DNA of 64,000 nt from an uncultured Brevibacillus sp. (GCF_947502445.1 NZ_CANMZW010000002.1:124001-188000), one strand, 5' to 3'. Counted from the first letter of the stretch, positions 17,222 to 26,898 are shown. Program-made: numbers and translations. Notes: generated by a model from the letters alone, not told the origin.

Positions 17222-20200
17222 TTATTTTGCTGGCATAAATTCTGCGTAAACATCACGGAGTATGTCAAAGCTCTGTTTTTTCCGTTCATGATAGACAGGT
17301 TGATTCCATTTTTCCCATTGATAAAAAGTAGGTTCAATGGACGATGAAACTGTCGATCCCATCTGTTGAAGGATTGGCTCAATTTTAATTCCGTCGGTGG
17401 TTACTGGTTTGATTTCTCCGGCTCTGTAAGGGTTGTCCCAGACCTGATGCGAACTCGGATCAGTAAATCCAAGCAGCATCCAAGGAATTCGAATTTCCAA
17501 ATAATTCTCCTTTACATACCAATCGGCAAGCGTATTAAAGGCAGGATCATTCGGGTCAGAAATACCTGGTTTCATCATACCTACCTCTAGCTCTTCAAAT
17601 GGAATCTTCTGATTCGTTTCCGGCAGGTACAATCCTCTGTTCAAAGCTAGCTTCCAAGGCAAAAATAGCCCAAGCTCTTCATGTTGATAGCGTGGATCAC
17701 CCGGTATCAATTTCTTGTCCACAGAGAAAAACCATGTATGCTGATCGAAGGCGCTGTTCACAAAAATATGTGAGTCGCTCTCCCCTGCCATTTGTAACAG
17801 GAATTCGATTCCTGTCGGGAAGCGTATACCCGGTGCTTTATCTGCAATCTGACTGCCACCCAAAATGGTGTCAAAACCGATGAACAGCTTTTCATTGGCA
17901 AAATTCCAGACGCCCTGTTTTTTCTGAAGAAGCAAATACAAGTACGCCTCATCATGGGTAGTGGACAGTTTGAACTGCGGATAGTCCTGCTCTTTTCTAT
18001 CCGTGCGCTTCTCCCAATCGCTTATCTTACCGTCTACCTGTATCATATCGTCTGGGCTTGAACCCGGTTCAACCGCAATGACGCCAAAATTTTCTTCGTT
18101 GGTCAACCGATTTCGCCACATTGCCCTTCGTTCGCGGGGCAACTCCAGATCAAGCGTGTTCCACGTGAACTTGAACCATTCATCCTGCCAAGCGAAGAGA
18201 ATGGCTCCATTCAGGTTTTCATCAACCATGCTTCGGATCATATCCGCATTCATCTCGCCTTGCTCTTTTTCCGTGTGCATCCCCTGATTTTTGCCCAATG
18301 GTCCGTAATGAGCCATACCACGAGAGCTCGGCACACCAAATTCGGCAACAATCAAAGGAATGCCTTGATGATGCAAACGTAAATCATGTAAATATCCAGC
18401 GTACGGATTAATCTTGCCAGATTTGTCCCGATACACCTGATATTTCGGTTCATAGCGCAAGAAATCTGGATAGTACGGATACACGTGATAAGCGGCAAAA
18501 TAGCCGGACTCCCATTCCTTGGTAGGTCCAATATTCATCGGGTCAACGGGTACCAGATCTTCTTGTTCAAGCGGTTCGTTTGGATGCTTGAGTGGATCAG
18601 TGGTTAACCAGTTGGTAAAGGATACGGGATGCTGCCATCCATATTTCATCTCCTCTTTTGCCAAAACGTCCAGCATGGACGCTAACCAACTTTCGAAAGG
18701 GGATGCCTGCTGTTTCGCAGTAAAGTAGGTACCCTGATAAGGAGCCATCCCAGCGTGCATATCATTCGTTGCTTTTACTGCATACGGATACCACTCCGTA
18801 CCCACAATCCATCCTAGCATATAAGCAGATACATCCGTTCGATACTCACCACTGGCATGACCTCGCACCGCTGGAATGGTAATGTTCCCATGAATTACAT
18901 TTACTGCATCCCGAATTTCCTTTTGGAAAGCAGCCGTGATGGACTCGTTGTAAGCGTCAGTTCCTTTTTCATCCTCGCCAATCAATTCCTCTTCTGGAGA
19001 CCAAATGCCCTGGAAGAAGTAGAGAGGTGTTTCCTTATCACGATTGTACTCAGCTAAAGCTTCATAGAAATAAGGTGGTAAAATGGTATAGATCCGGATG
19101 ACGCTAATATTCATCTCCTGCATTTGCTTAAACCAGCGCAAGTAATCCCACTTTGATGGGCTAAGTTCACCTGGATCATGACCAGGAGTCGTAGCCCCCA
19201 GGTTCATTCCTGCCCAAAAACGCGGATTCCATGTTTTTCCGTCATACAGCGCAATCTGTCCATTTTCAACTTTTGCCACTTGTTTGATGCCATTTGCTTC
19301 AAAGATCGGGACGTGCACCTGGTCATCAACTTCGTTGGTTGTGATTGGGGTACTTGCCACATCCTGCAAAATTTTCTTCATCATTGGCAGATATCCTCGC
19401 CAATAAAATGCATCAGAATCTCCTTTATAATCTGTAACCGCCCACTTTTTCCACAAATCGAGTCCCCAGATTTTATACCACTCTGGAACCTTGTTGCTAT
19501 CGGCGAAATCACCAGCAAAATAGTATGATGTATACTTGGTTTTTTTATGCCGAATGATCGCTGGAAAGTCTTCTGTTAAGCCAAGCTTCTCCAGCTTTTT
19601 CTTACCTTCGGGCATAACATCCATGTGGTAGTTGGCTAATACTTCAGCCCCCTCCTTTGGCTGCATGAATTCGAACCAGTAATAATAAGGGATTGAAGAA
19701 TCGACATTCATTTCCTTGTCGTACGGAGGGGCAAATGAAAGCTCAACGACCCCTTCCCCAAAATCTTTTCCTGATTCCAGGATCACCACCTGATCTGCAT
19801 CTGAAACCAGAGCGATTCCAGGGCCTGTAAACTCCCATTTGCGGCCCGTTTCTTTTTCATAGTTATTCACCATCCAGACAGGAACTTCTACACCCGAAGT
19901 CAAATCCAGAAAGTAGCGTCCCATCCACTTCTTCCACTCAACCGATAAGATAGCTTCCATCTGCTTGCGTGTTGCGGGCGAAGTAGGAGAAGCCATCGTA
20001 TTAAACTCAGCGATTAAGGTCGTTCCCTTTTTCAGGTTATGCTGGATCCGCGTTACATCTTGATCCATTAAGCCTCCGTAAATGAGTGTGGATCGTGTGC
20101 CCGCAGCGTTATTTGCCTGAAAATCATCACTGTAAACTCCATACGTATCTGTCAGATAAATTAACTGTGGCTGATCCTGACTTGTTGCTTCTGGCAAATC

Positions 20201-20476
20201 CTTGATTTGATATTGTCCGGCTTCCCCTGGAAAAAATCCGAAGTAGTCTTGGTCATTCGCAAAGCTTTTGCCAGTGGTTTTATTTAGAATCTTGAAATGA
20301 TTCAACGCCCACATGAGACCTTTATGCTCCCGATAATCATTATTCGGAACAGTCTTGTCCAAAATCCACACCGATAGCGAAGTCGACGGAATTAGCTGCC
20401 AAACGATAAACGGTATGGCCATGATAAACGCCACTACAATGCTTATCTGTATTATTTTACTTTTCATATCCTTCAC
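17222..20476 (-). CDS. membrane-anchored glycoside hydrolase with C-terminal CBM9-like domain
   Basis: A 1084-residue secreted enzyme held by one N-terminal helix (about 8-28). Residues 60-360 are an alpha/beta region that I cannot assign firmly (it contains IYLTDTYGVYSDDF and GTTLIAEFNT). Residues 410-770 look like a clan GH-A TIM barrel: NISVIRIYTILPPYFYEAL near 455, GWIVGTEWYP near 555 with E561 as candidate acid/base, and LIVAEFGVPSSRG near 710 with E713 as candidate nucleophile. From about 813, VDGKISDWE opens a CBM9/DOMON-like beta-sandwich. Last gene of a four-gene operon, starting 9 bases after the GT2 synthase stop (GTG at 20476; AGAGG upstream). It probably trims or releases the polymer the synthase makes. 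Substrate unknown. Confidence 0.82.
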   Translation of the reverse strand: MKDMKSKIIQISIVVAFIMAIPFIVWQLIPSTSLSVWILDKTVPNNDYREHKGLMWALNHFKILNKTTGKSFANDQDYFGFFPGEAGQYQIKDLPEATSQDQPQLIYLTDTYGVYSDDFQANNAAGTRSTLIYGGLMDQDVTRIQHNLKKGTTLIAEFNTMASPTSPATRKQMEAILSVEWKKWMGRYFLDLTSGVEVPVWMVNNYEKETGRKWEFTGPGIALVSDADQVVILESGKDFGEGVVELSFAPPYDKEMNVDSSIPYYYWFEFMQPKEGAEVLANYHMDVMPEGKKKLEKLGLTEDFPAIIRHKKTKYTSYYFAGDFADSNKVPEWYKIWGLDLWKKWAVTDYKGDSDAFYWRGYLPMMKKILQDVASTPITTNEVDDQVHVPIFEANGIKQVAKVENGQIALYDGKTWNPRFWAGMNLGATTPGHDPGELSPSKWDYLRWFKQMQEMNISVIRIYTILPPYFYEALAEYNRDKETPLYFFQGIWSPEEELIGEDEKGTDAYNESITAAFQKEIRDAVNVIHGNITIPAVRGHASGEYRTDVSAYMLGWIVGTEWYPYAVKATNDMHAGMAPYQGTYFTAKQQASPFESWLASMLDVLAKEEMKYGWQHPVSFTNWLTTDPLKHPNEPLEQEDLVPVDPMNIGPTKEWESGYFAAYHVYPYYPDFLRYEPKYQVYRDKSGKINPYAGYLHDLRLHHQGIPLIVAEFGVPSSRGMAHYGPLGKNQGMHTEKEQGEMNADMIRSMVDENLNGAILFAWQDEWFKFTWNTLDLELPRERRAMWRNRLTNEENFGVIAVEPGSSPDDMIQVDGKISDWEKRTDRKEQDYPQFKLSTTHDEAYLYLLLQKKQGVWNFANEKLFIGFDTILGGSQIADKAPGIRFPTGIEFLLQMAGESDSHIFVNSAFDQHTWFFSVDKKLIPGDPRYQHEELGLFLPWKLALNRGLYLPETNQKIPFEELEVGMMKPGISDPNDPAFNTLADWYVKENYLEIRIPWMLLGFTDPSSHQVWDNPYRAGEIKPVTTDGIKIEPILQQMGSTVSSSIEPTFYQWEKWNQPVYHERKKQSFDILRDVYAEFMPAK

Positions 20477-20485
20477 CCAATCCTC

Positions 20486-21931
20486 TTATGCGGATACACC
20501 TTTCCGTTTCAATGTGCCCCACTCTTTATTTTTACCGCGGATAATTGAGAAAAGGGCCTGAACTCGCCAGAACGTCATAATCGGTCGATACCAGAATACT
20601 TCTGTTAGGGCAATGAAAAATAAACGGTTTAGTTCAGAAACTTTTTGATGTTTACCTAAGCGCCACTCTTCCAGTAGAACAGAGCCCATCGATAAAAATG
20701 ATCCATAGATGATCATTAACAGAACAAGCGCCAAGGAGTAGGTGAAAAATACATTGCCAAGAATCAATCCAATTATCAATGCCACATATCCGAAAAACTC
20801 GATGAGTGGCCCCAAAAACTCAACGAAATAGAAATAAGGGATGGCCAACGTTCCGATCCTGCCATATTTAGGATTGAACAACATTTTTCTATGTAACCAG
20901 AGACTTTCATATAGCCCACGATGCCATCTGATCCGTTGCGTTCGCAGCGAAGCAAAATCTTCTGGTGCTTCTGTGTAACAAACCGGATCTGCCACATAGA
21001 ATATTTTCGCTCCCCATTTCTTCTCGAGATTCATTCGATGCAGGCGGACTACGAGCTCCATATCTTCTCCGACTGTATCGGCCCGATAACCTCCTACTTG
21101 AATAACTCTGGAAGTTTTAAATACTCCAAAAGCGCCTGAGATTATCAAAAGCAAATTTTCCTGACTTAGGCCCATTCTCCCCATCAAAAACGCACGCATA
21201 TATTCTATGATTTGCATCATCACAATGGGATTGCGAGATAGCCGATTCTCTTCAATCTGTCCTTTTACGATGATACTGCCATTGGCCAATAGAACATTTC
21301 CCCCTGATGCGAGGACTTCTTGTTCGGTATTTTCAATGATGGGCTTCATGATTTTGAGGAAAGAATCAGGTTCCAGTACAGTGTCTCCATCAATGGAAGC
21401 GAAGTACGGATACTTTGCCAGATTAATCCCAGCGTTTAAAGCATCTGCTTTTCCTCCGTTCACCTTATCCATCAGAAAGAGCGTAGGATATAGTTCTGAT
21501 CGATAGACACACTTTACGAATTTGGTCTGGATTCCGTTTCGTTTCTGAAGCACCTTATTTTCGATGGGAACCATCTTGAATCTGTCTATGACTTTGTCCA
21601 GTGTGCTGTCGATAGAGCCATCATTCACAACAATAACTTCAAACTCTGGATAATCGAGCCTCCCACTACCAGTTACGAGTGACAGCACACTTCCAATGAT
21701 CCCTGCTTCTTCATTGTACGCAGGAACAATGATGGATAACGGTGGGGTAAAGGCAGAACCTTTCATAGGTTTGTAAGGCTCTATTTGATGTAGACCCCGT
21801 TCCTTTTTCAACCGACTGAAGGCCAGCAGAAATAAGATCATGTAGAAGAGACAGATCGCAATCATGTAAATGATAATAAATTGATTTACAACTATAAAAA
21901 AAGAGACAAAAAACTGGTATACATTATTCAT
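20486..21931 (-). CDS. processive GT2 polysaccharide synthase
   Basis: A membrane glycosyltransferase of 481 residues in the cellulose/poly-N-acetylglucosamine/hyaluronan synthase group. I use the ATG at 21931, overlapping the HEAT gene stop by 8 bases; an upstream extension is out of frame with any Shine-Dalgarno. Two N-terminal helices (about 5-40) precede the catalytic domain, with DGS at 104-106, GGKADALN near 159, DGD at 181-183, GED at 288-290 and QRIRW at 332-336, matching the D,D,D,QxxRW pattern of processive synthases. Several helices follow (about 370-450). The product sugar is unknown. No PilZ domain is fused, which suggests regulation through the neighbouring GGDEF protein. Confidence 0.9.
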   Translation of the reverse strand: MNNVYQFFVSFFIVVNQFIIIYMIAICLFYMILFLLAFSRLKKERGLHQIEPYKPMKGSAFTPPLSIIVPAYNEEAGIIGSVLSLVTGSGRLDYPEFEVIVVNDGSIDSTLDKVIDRFKMVPIENKVLQKRNGIQTKFVKCVYRSELYPTLFLMDKVNGGKADALNAGINLAKYPYFASIDGDTVLEPDSFLKIMKPIIENTEQEVLASGGNVLLANGSIIVKGQIEENRLSRNPIVMMQIIEYMRAFLMGRMGLSQENLLLIISGAFGVFKTSRVIQVGGYRADTVGEDMELVVRLHRMNLEKKWGAKIFYVADPVCYTEAPEDFASLRTQRIRWHRGLYESLWLHRKMLFNPKYGRIGTLAIPYFYFVEFLGPLIEFFGYVALIIGLILGNVFFTYSLALVLLMIIYGSFLSMGSVLLEEWRLGKHQKVSELNRLFFIALTEVFWYRPIMTFWRVQALFSIIRGKNKEWGTLKRKGVSA

Positions 21932-23003
21932 ACACCGTACCCCTCGCCATCCACTCCATCGCAATTTCTCTTGCGTACAGATCCTCATGTGACGCTGCAA
22001 TTTCCTGTAGCGTTACTTTACCATGCTTAAATTTCCGGATTGATTTGGCTGCTTCTACTCTCACGTTATAGGAGCTGTCACTAATCAAACGCTCTAAGTA
22101 AGGAATGTAGCAGTCATTTTTAATGCTGCCCATCAGCCTGGCTACCATCATCTTTTCTACTGCTGCCTCAGGAGTATTCCAATCGTTTTCTTCTTTTATC
22201 TCAATCATCCGCATAATCAACTCTGGTGAAGTCAGGCAGCCAAGAGAACTGATCGTCTTCAACGCCCGAATGCGAAGCTCTTTGTCTGTAGAATCATTCA
22301 GGAGTAAGCTTTCCAAAAGCTGTTGAATCTTTTCTGAGCGAAGGTTTTTTTCTCTCACAATATCAAGGAAACCCTTCTGCCAGTAAAGTGGAAGCTCATG
22401 AAATATATCCAGATAACCCTCCACGTTGTGCTGATCAATGAGTCGGCTCATAACCTGAATTAAAAGAAAGGAAGGCATCTCCTTACTTCCTTTTAACAAA
22501 TCCTCAAATTGGTCATATTCAAACGCGGCCAGCACATGATAGATCAGATACGATTCCTCGGGAGAACATTTCCTTCTCTTTAGGTGCCTCAGTAAATCAC
22601 TTTTCATACTTTTCATCTGAAAGAGATCGATAAAATACAACGTGTTCATTCGTGTACTCCAATTCCCTTTCCTAAGTCGCTTTTTATATACGGGAGCAAA
22701 ATATGACTCCGCAAATACGACAATTGTATCTTCTTCTGATTCCAGCTTAAAATTGGACAAATACGCACTGAAGAAATCCTCAAGCGCTTCGAATTGGTAT
22801 CGTTTCACGGGAATGAATGACTCGCAGTTCTTCCCTGTCAACAAATACGCTTTGATTGCCTGCTCATGCTTTGAAAGCCATTCTCCCTTCCTCTTATGAA
22901 TGGCCTGATTTACGTACTTTCTCCAAACAAGGTACACATAGATCACCATCAGCACGATGAAGAATGCCCCTGCCAGAAGTTTGATTAAAATAAGATCAAT
23001 CAT
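21924..23003 (-). CDS. membrane-anchored HEAT-repeat protein
   Basis: A 359-residue protein with one N-terminal membrane helix (about 8-27) and a cytoplasmic all-helical domain. From about residue 200 the helical pairs have HEAT spacing, for example KELRIRALKTISSLG, EAAVEKMMVARLMGSI and SYNVRVEAAKSIRKFKHG. Such repeats usually scaffold protein contacts. The ATG overlaps the stop of the REC-GGDEF-REC gene (ATGA), and the end overlaps the synthase start, so the three are translationally coupled. A bridge between the c-di-GMP sensor and the synthase is a natural guess, but inference only. The protein is not recognisable by name. Confidence 0.85.
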   Translation of the reverse strand: MIDLILIKLLAGAFFIVLMVIYVYLVWRKYVNQAIHKRKGEWLSKHEQAIKAYLLTGKNCESFIPVKRYQFEALEDFFSAYLSNFKLESEEDTIVVFAESYFAPVYKKRLRKGNWSTRMNTLYFIDLFQMKSMKSDLLRHLKRRKCSPEESYLIYHVLAAFEYDQFEDLLKGSKEMPSFLLIQVMSRLIDQHNVEGYLDIFHELPLYWQKGFLDIVREKNLRSEKIQQLLESLLLNDSTDKELRIRALKTISSLGCLTSPELIMRMIEIKEENDWNTPEAAVEKMMVARLMGSIKNDCYIPYLERLISDSSYNVRVEAAKSIRKFKHGKVTLQEIAASHEDLYAREIAMEWMARGTVYE

Positions 23004-24304
23004 CTTGACCCCCTGATTAGCCGCCTGATTCGAGCGCGAAGTTCTTTCAACCCAAACGGTTTGACCACATAATCATTTGCCCCTCTTTGGATAGCAAACG
23101 CTATATCCGATACAGAATCCTTACTCGTCAGCATCAAACAAATGTAACGCTTTCTGTCGTACTCTGTTCTAATTTTTTGCAGAAGCTCCAGCCCATCCAT
23201 TTTGGGCATGATTCTATCGATAATCAGTAGATAACGCTGATTCTGACGATGCCAAGGATCTTCAAAAAATTCCTCCCCGTTTGAATAAGCCTTGATCTCG
23301 ATGTCCACCATTTCATCCTCGATGTCTTGAAGCTGGTCTTTCAACATTTCCCGTATGAATCGGTCATCATCAATCACTGCGATGAGTAGCTTTTGATGCG
23401 CTTGAAACTGCTCCTCAGTAAGATCAATAACCCTCTTTATCCCTTCTTCTTCCTCAGAGAACTGCATCATCGAAAGACAAGTTTCAGGGGAATGAATTGC
23501 ATCCGAAAACTCCAATACCACGCAGGAAAAAGTGACCTGCGCTTCTCCGTCTGGGATTTGAAACGGAATTTGTGAGAATCCGTCGACTAAGCGGTTCATC
23601 AATTTGACAGCATCTTCTCTGTAGGTCTTTGGCAGGATCAGGATACATTCATCCTCTTTATAGCGACACAAGACATCCATTGGCCGAACACTGCGCTTGA
23701 TATAGTCAACCAATCCTTTTATGACTGTATCCCTGGCTGTATATTGATTCGGCATTATGATCCCATCGAGCTCATCAATCTTTATATTTACCAGAGTAAA
23801 TGGTTCTAAGGATCTCTTTACATCATTTAATTGCCGTTCAATTTCATGCAGTAAAAATGGTTTGTTATAAGCTCCGGTCAGTGGGTCTACAAGAATATGA
23901 CTAAGGACTTTTCTTCTGGTGTCCACATGCTTTTGTACGCGCAGCATTAATTCTGCAGGTTCAATCGGCAATTCAATCCATTCGTCCGCATGCTTCAAGA
24001 GCTCTAGCTTTGTCGTCATTGAAATAGTAGTTCCTGCAAGCAAAAGAGGCACATATTTATGTTCGCAGCTTAATTTTATCTCTCTGACAAGCCTGAGTGC
24101 GTCTTTCTCCGATGACCCTACGAGGATCATTACAAATTCTATATCTGCATTTCTTAGCTGCTCAACAATAGTTACGCTTTGAGAACTTGAATCTATTTTT
24201 ATGGTTTTATAACTGTTCCCAAGACATGTCTCAAGAAAATTCAAGCTGAACGAATCTTCACCAATTAGCAAATGCTCTGCTTGGTTTCTCACGTAAACTT
24301 CCAC
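23000..24304 (-). CDS. REC-degenerate GGDEF-REC c-di-GMP receptor candidate
   Basis: A soluble protein of 434 residues in three parts. Residues 10-130 look like a degenerate receiver. Residues 135-285 are a GGDEF domain (DPLTGAYNKPFLLHEI near 140) whose signature is replaced by K216-E217-D218-E219-C220, so cyclase activity is unlikely; the inhibitory-site R207-x-x-D210 is intact. Residues 305-430 are a complete receiver with D312-D314, phosphoacceptor D363, T393 and K415. It is the first gene of the EPS operon. B. subtilis YdaK is a comparable degenerate GGDEF receptor for exopolysaccharide. Start uncertain: GTG at 24304 or GTG at 24292, the latter better spaced from GGGAG. Confidence 0.88.
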   Translation of the reverse strand: MEVYVRNQAEHLLIGEDSFSLNFLETCLGNSYKTIKIDSSSQSVTIVEQLRNADIEFVMILVGSSEKDALRLVREIKLSCEHKYVPLLLAGTTISMTTKLELLKHADEWIELPIEPAELMLRVQKHVDTRRKVLSHILVDPLTGAYNKPFLLHEIERQLNDVKRSLEPFTLVNIKIDELDGIIMPNQYTARDTVIKGLVDYIKRSVRPMDVLCRYKEDECILILPKTYREDAVKLMNRLVDGFSQIPFQIPDGEAQVTFSCVVLEFSDAIHSPETCLSMMQFSEEEEGIKRVIDLTEEQFQAHQKLLIAVIDDDRFIREMLKDQLQDIEDEMVDIEIKAYSNGEEFFEDPWHRQNQRYLLIIDRIMPKMDGLELLQKIRTEYDRKRYICLMLTSKDSVSDIAFAIQRGANDYVVKPFGLKELRARIRRLIRGSR

Positions 24305-24545
24305 TCCCTTTTTTTCCTTCCAAAAATCTGATTATGAGATGTTGTAATAATTGACCTCATTCCCCTTTAGTAAAAAAGCTGCATTTTTTGACAGGATTCA
24401 GCAAGTTTCTCGTGGCTATCGTATCATTTTAATCTCAACAAAATCTGAAATAAGGAACCACTTATTTGTATCAATATACCAAACATTTTGATAACTTTTG
24501 TGAATTAACAGGTACGAGCAGATTTCGCTGTTTTACTTGAATATG
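24305..24545 (-). other. upstream region of the EPS operon
   Basis: About 240 AT-rich bases separate the dnaD terminator from the REC-GGDEF-REC gene. I see no gene, no convincing consensus promoter and no fit to the class I or II c-di-GMP riboswitch cores. A GGGAG Shine-Dalgarno is near 24305-24310. Confidence 0.5.
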
Positions 24546-24580
24546 AAAAAACCGCCTTGATTGACATCAATCAAAGCGGT
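24546..24580 (-). terminator. intrinsic terminator of dnaD
   Basis: ACCGCTTTGATTG pairs with CAATCAAGGCGGT (one mismatch) and leads into T6 on the minus strand. The stem includes the dnaD stop codon. Confidence 0.88.
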
Positions 24581-25266
24581 TGCCGATAGTCCTTTGCACT
24601 AGATTGTCTACGGAAATTGAGGCTGTACAGGCGCGCCTGCTCTACACTGGTGATTTGCTGCTTTTGCCACTCCAGCAAGATCCGGTCAATATAGCGAATG
24701 TGCAGCTTTCCTACAGTTGCGGCTTCTCGGAGTGCAGTCAAAATCAGCTCCTCCTGGTAACCGTCCTGCTCCGTCCACATATGAATACTCTCCAGCTCAA
24801 ACGGTGACAGGGGACGACCAAATGCTTGTTCAAAGCGTGAATAAATGGCCACTGGCTCCGTCTCCATAGAAGCAGCTGTTTCCAGATACGGCTCCAAAAG
24901 CGGTTCTACTGCACGCGTATCTGTTTGCTGTTCACGCCACGTCTGGTACAGCTTTCGATACAATGGTGTCAAATTGTATTGCTCATGCCGCATCCCTGTT
25001 TGCGGATCAATAAATTCATCAATGCTTAACCAGTCTTCCTTTAGCAGCTTTTGCAGCGACTGAATCAGTCTCATGCTAGACATGGACATGCGCTCCTCCA
25101 GCTCTGTCAGGGTAGGAAAACGATTCCCTTCCTGTTGAAAGGAGAGCAGTTGGATGAGCAGCATCATTTCGTCATCAGCCAACGACATCCGTTTGTACAT
25201 TTTGAGTAGTAGATTTGATACGGATGTTGCACCTTCTTGCAACAATTGCAAAATATGGGAATCCAT
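24571..25266 (-). CDS. dnaD: DnaD-type replication initiation protein
   Basis: A 231-residue replication protein that helps remodel DNA and load the helicase at oriC and at restart sites. The N-terminal winged helix (about 20-100; LLIQLLSFQQEGNRFPTLTE) and C-terminal DnaD domain (about 125-205; FGRPLSPFELESIHMW and KLHIRYIDRILLEW with its YxxxI-type helix) are both present. Its place after asnS matches B. subtilis. The nth gene that often follows is not here. The gene has its own terminator overlapping the stop codon. Confidence 0.93.
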   Translation of the reverse strand: MDSHILQLLQEGATSVSNLLLKMYKRMSLADDEMMLLIQLLSFQQEGNRFPTLTELEERMSMSSMRLIQSLQKLLKEDWLSIDEFIDPQTGMRHEQYNLTPLYRKLYQTWREQQTDTRAVEPLLEPYLETAASMETEPVAIYSRFEQAFGRPLSPFELESIHMWTEQDGYQEELILTALREAATVGKLHIRYIDRILLEWQKQQITSVEQARLYSLNFRRQSSAKDYRQPL

Positions 25267-25332
25267 AAAGCATGTTCACCTCTGAGTTGGAATGGCTAGG
25301 AAGTACGATAGTCGCGCTATACACACAATAGG

Positions 25333-25364
25333 AACACCCTGCTGCCCTATAGCAACAGGGTGTT
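25333..25364 (-). terminator. hairpin between asnS and dnaD
   Basis: AACACCCTGTTGC pairs with GCAGCAGGGTGTT around a 6-base loop, 15 bases after asnS. The tail (CCTATT) is poor in T, so it may be a partial terminator or RNA-stabilising hairpin. Confidence 0.45.
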
Positions 25365-25379
25365 TCGGTTACAAAATCT

Positions 25380-26669
25380 CTACGGATAGAGACGGTTCAG
25401 CATGCGTGGGAACGGAATCGTTTCACGAACGTGATCCAATCCACAAATCCAGGCAATCGTGCGCTCCAGGCCCAGACCAAAGCCGGAATGCGGAACTGTA
25501 CCGTATTTGCGAAGATCCAGATACCAGCGATAAGCGTCTTCAGATAGCTCATGCTCTGCAAAGCGCTTTTCCAAAAGCTCTGGATCATCAATCCGTTGGC
25601 TGCCTCCGATGATTTCACCGTATCCTTCCGGTGCGATCATGTCGGCACACAACACCACTTCCGGACGCTCAGGATGTGGCTTCATGTAAAATGCCTTGAT
25701 CTCGGTCGGATAATGCGTGATGAAAACAGGCTTGTCATAATGCTCAGCGATCATCGTCTCATCTGGTGCACCGAAGTCATCGCCCCACTTGATCTCGCTG
25801 CCTTTTTCCTGAAGCAGCTTGATTGCATCATCATACGTAATGCGCGGGAACGTTCCTGTTACATTTTGCAGTTTGGTTGTATCGCGCTCTAATGTTTTCA
25901 GCTCACGCTCACAGTTTTTCAGAACGGACTGCACAACATGGGATACAAATGCTTCCTGGATGCGGAGATTTTCTTCGTGATCGACGAAAGCCATCTCCGG
26001 TTCAATCATCCAGAATTCAATCAAATGGCGACGAGTTTTGGATTTTTCCGCGCGGAAGGTTGGTCCAAAAGAATACACCCGGCCAAGTGCCATTGCTGCC
26101 GCTTCCATGTAAAGCTGACCAGACTGGGACAAATACGCGTCTTCATCAAAATATTTGGTGTGGAACAGATTCGTCGTTCCTTCCGCAGAGGTTGGAGTCA
26201 GAATCGGTGGGTCCACCTTGTAGAATCCGTTCTCTTGGAAAAACTCGTACATGGCACGAATGATTTCAGAGCGAACAGCCATAACAGCTCGTTGGCGCGG
26301 GGAACGCAGCCACAAATGACGATGGTCCATCAAGAAATCAACGCCATGCTCTTTTAACGAAATCGGATATTCCTGAGCGATCTGAATGATCTCCACTCCG
26401 GTTACAGTGAGTTCAAACCCGCTTGGGGCACGGTCATCGGCACGAACTACACCTGTTATGTATAAAGAACTTTCTTGTGTTAATTGGGATGCTTTCTCCC
26501 AGACGTCCTCAGCTACTTCTGCCTTCACTACTACCCCTTGAATGAAGCCGGAGCCATCCCGTAGTTGCAGAAATTGAATCTTACCGCTGCTGCGCTTATT
26601 ATATAACCAGCAACCCATACGTACTTCTTGTCCAACATGCTGCCCAACCTGGGCAATCGTCGTCAACAT
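25380..26669 (-). CDS. asnS: asparaginyl-tRNA synthetase
   Basis: Class IIb aminoacyl-tRNA synthetase that charges tRNA-Asn. I use the ATG at 26669, 8 bases from GGAGGG, giving 429 residues. The N-terminal OB-fold anticodon-binding domain (about 1-110) is followed by the class II core, with motif 2 in [19 protein letters not shown] near 205 and motif 3 in [15 protein letters not shown] near 400. A SigA promoter is visible upstream. In B. subtilis aspB precedes asnS; here aspB is absent and a repeat-protein gene occupies that side. Confidence 0.96.
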   Translation of the reverse strand: MLTTIAQVGQHVGQEVRMGCWLYNKRSSGKIQFLQLRDGSGFIQGVVVKAEVAEDVWEKASQLTQESSLYITGVVRADDRAPSGFELTVTGVEIIQIAQEYPISLKEHGVDFLMDHRHLWLRSPRQRAVMAVRSEIIRAMYEFFQENGFYKVDPPILTPTSAEGTTNLFHTKYFDEDAYLSQSGQLYMEAAAMALGRVYSFGPTFRAEKSKTRRHLIEFWMIEPEMAFVDHEENLRIQEAFVSHVVQSVLKNCERELKTLERDTTKLQNVTGTFPRITYDDAIKLLQEKGSEIKWGDDFGAPDETMIAEHYDKPVFITHYPTEIKAFYMKPHPERPEVVLCADMIAPEGYGEIIGGSQRIDDPELLEKRFAEHELSEDAYRWYLDLRKYGTVPHSGFGLGLERTIAWICGLDHVRETIPFPRMLNRLYP

Positions 26670-26724
26670 CGGATATTCCCTCCATTTACCATGCCACACA
26701 AATACAGACTAAGGATACAGAGCA

Positions 26725-26753
26725 ATTATACTATTGGGTTGTCGCAAATTCAA
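26725..26753 (-). promoter_or_regulatory. SigA promoter of asnS
   Basis: The minus strand shows TTGAAT-N17-TATAAT (26748-26753 and 26725-26730), with transcription predicted about 50 bases before the asnS ATG. No T-box leader is evident. Confidence 0.7.
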
Positions 26754-26808
26754 TGAAAGTCTCGTCATATAAAGTTGACCATAATCAAATTATGTTACCT
26801 TAAAAAGA

Positions 26809-26849
26809 TAAAAAAGGGAGTCCTTCGCTTATCAGGAAAAGCTCCCTTT
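26809..26849 (-). terminator. intrinsic terminator of the decapeptide-repeat gene
   Basis: AAAGGGAG and CTCCCTTT arms (26842-26849 and 26813-26820) flank a 21-base loop and continue into T6 on the minus strand, 50 bases past the stop. Confidence 0.75.
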
Positions 26850-26898
26850 ATCAAGGCACGTCTAAAGACTCATATTCTTCTTGCTTCCGCGCAAACAT

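Noticed and set aside
24490-24510. Rex operator half (TTGTGAATTAACA)
   Set aside because: Only one half matches TTGTGAA-N4-TTCACAA, so it is not a supported Rex site.
24305-24545. A c-di-GMP riboswitch ahead of the REC-GGDEF-REC operon
   Set aside because: Searched because it would be logical, but neither the class I (GGNCACGCACAGGGCAAACC-like) nor class II core is visible.
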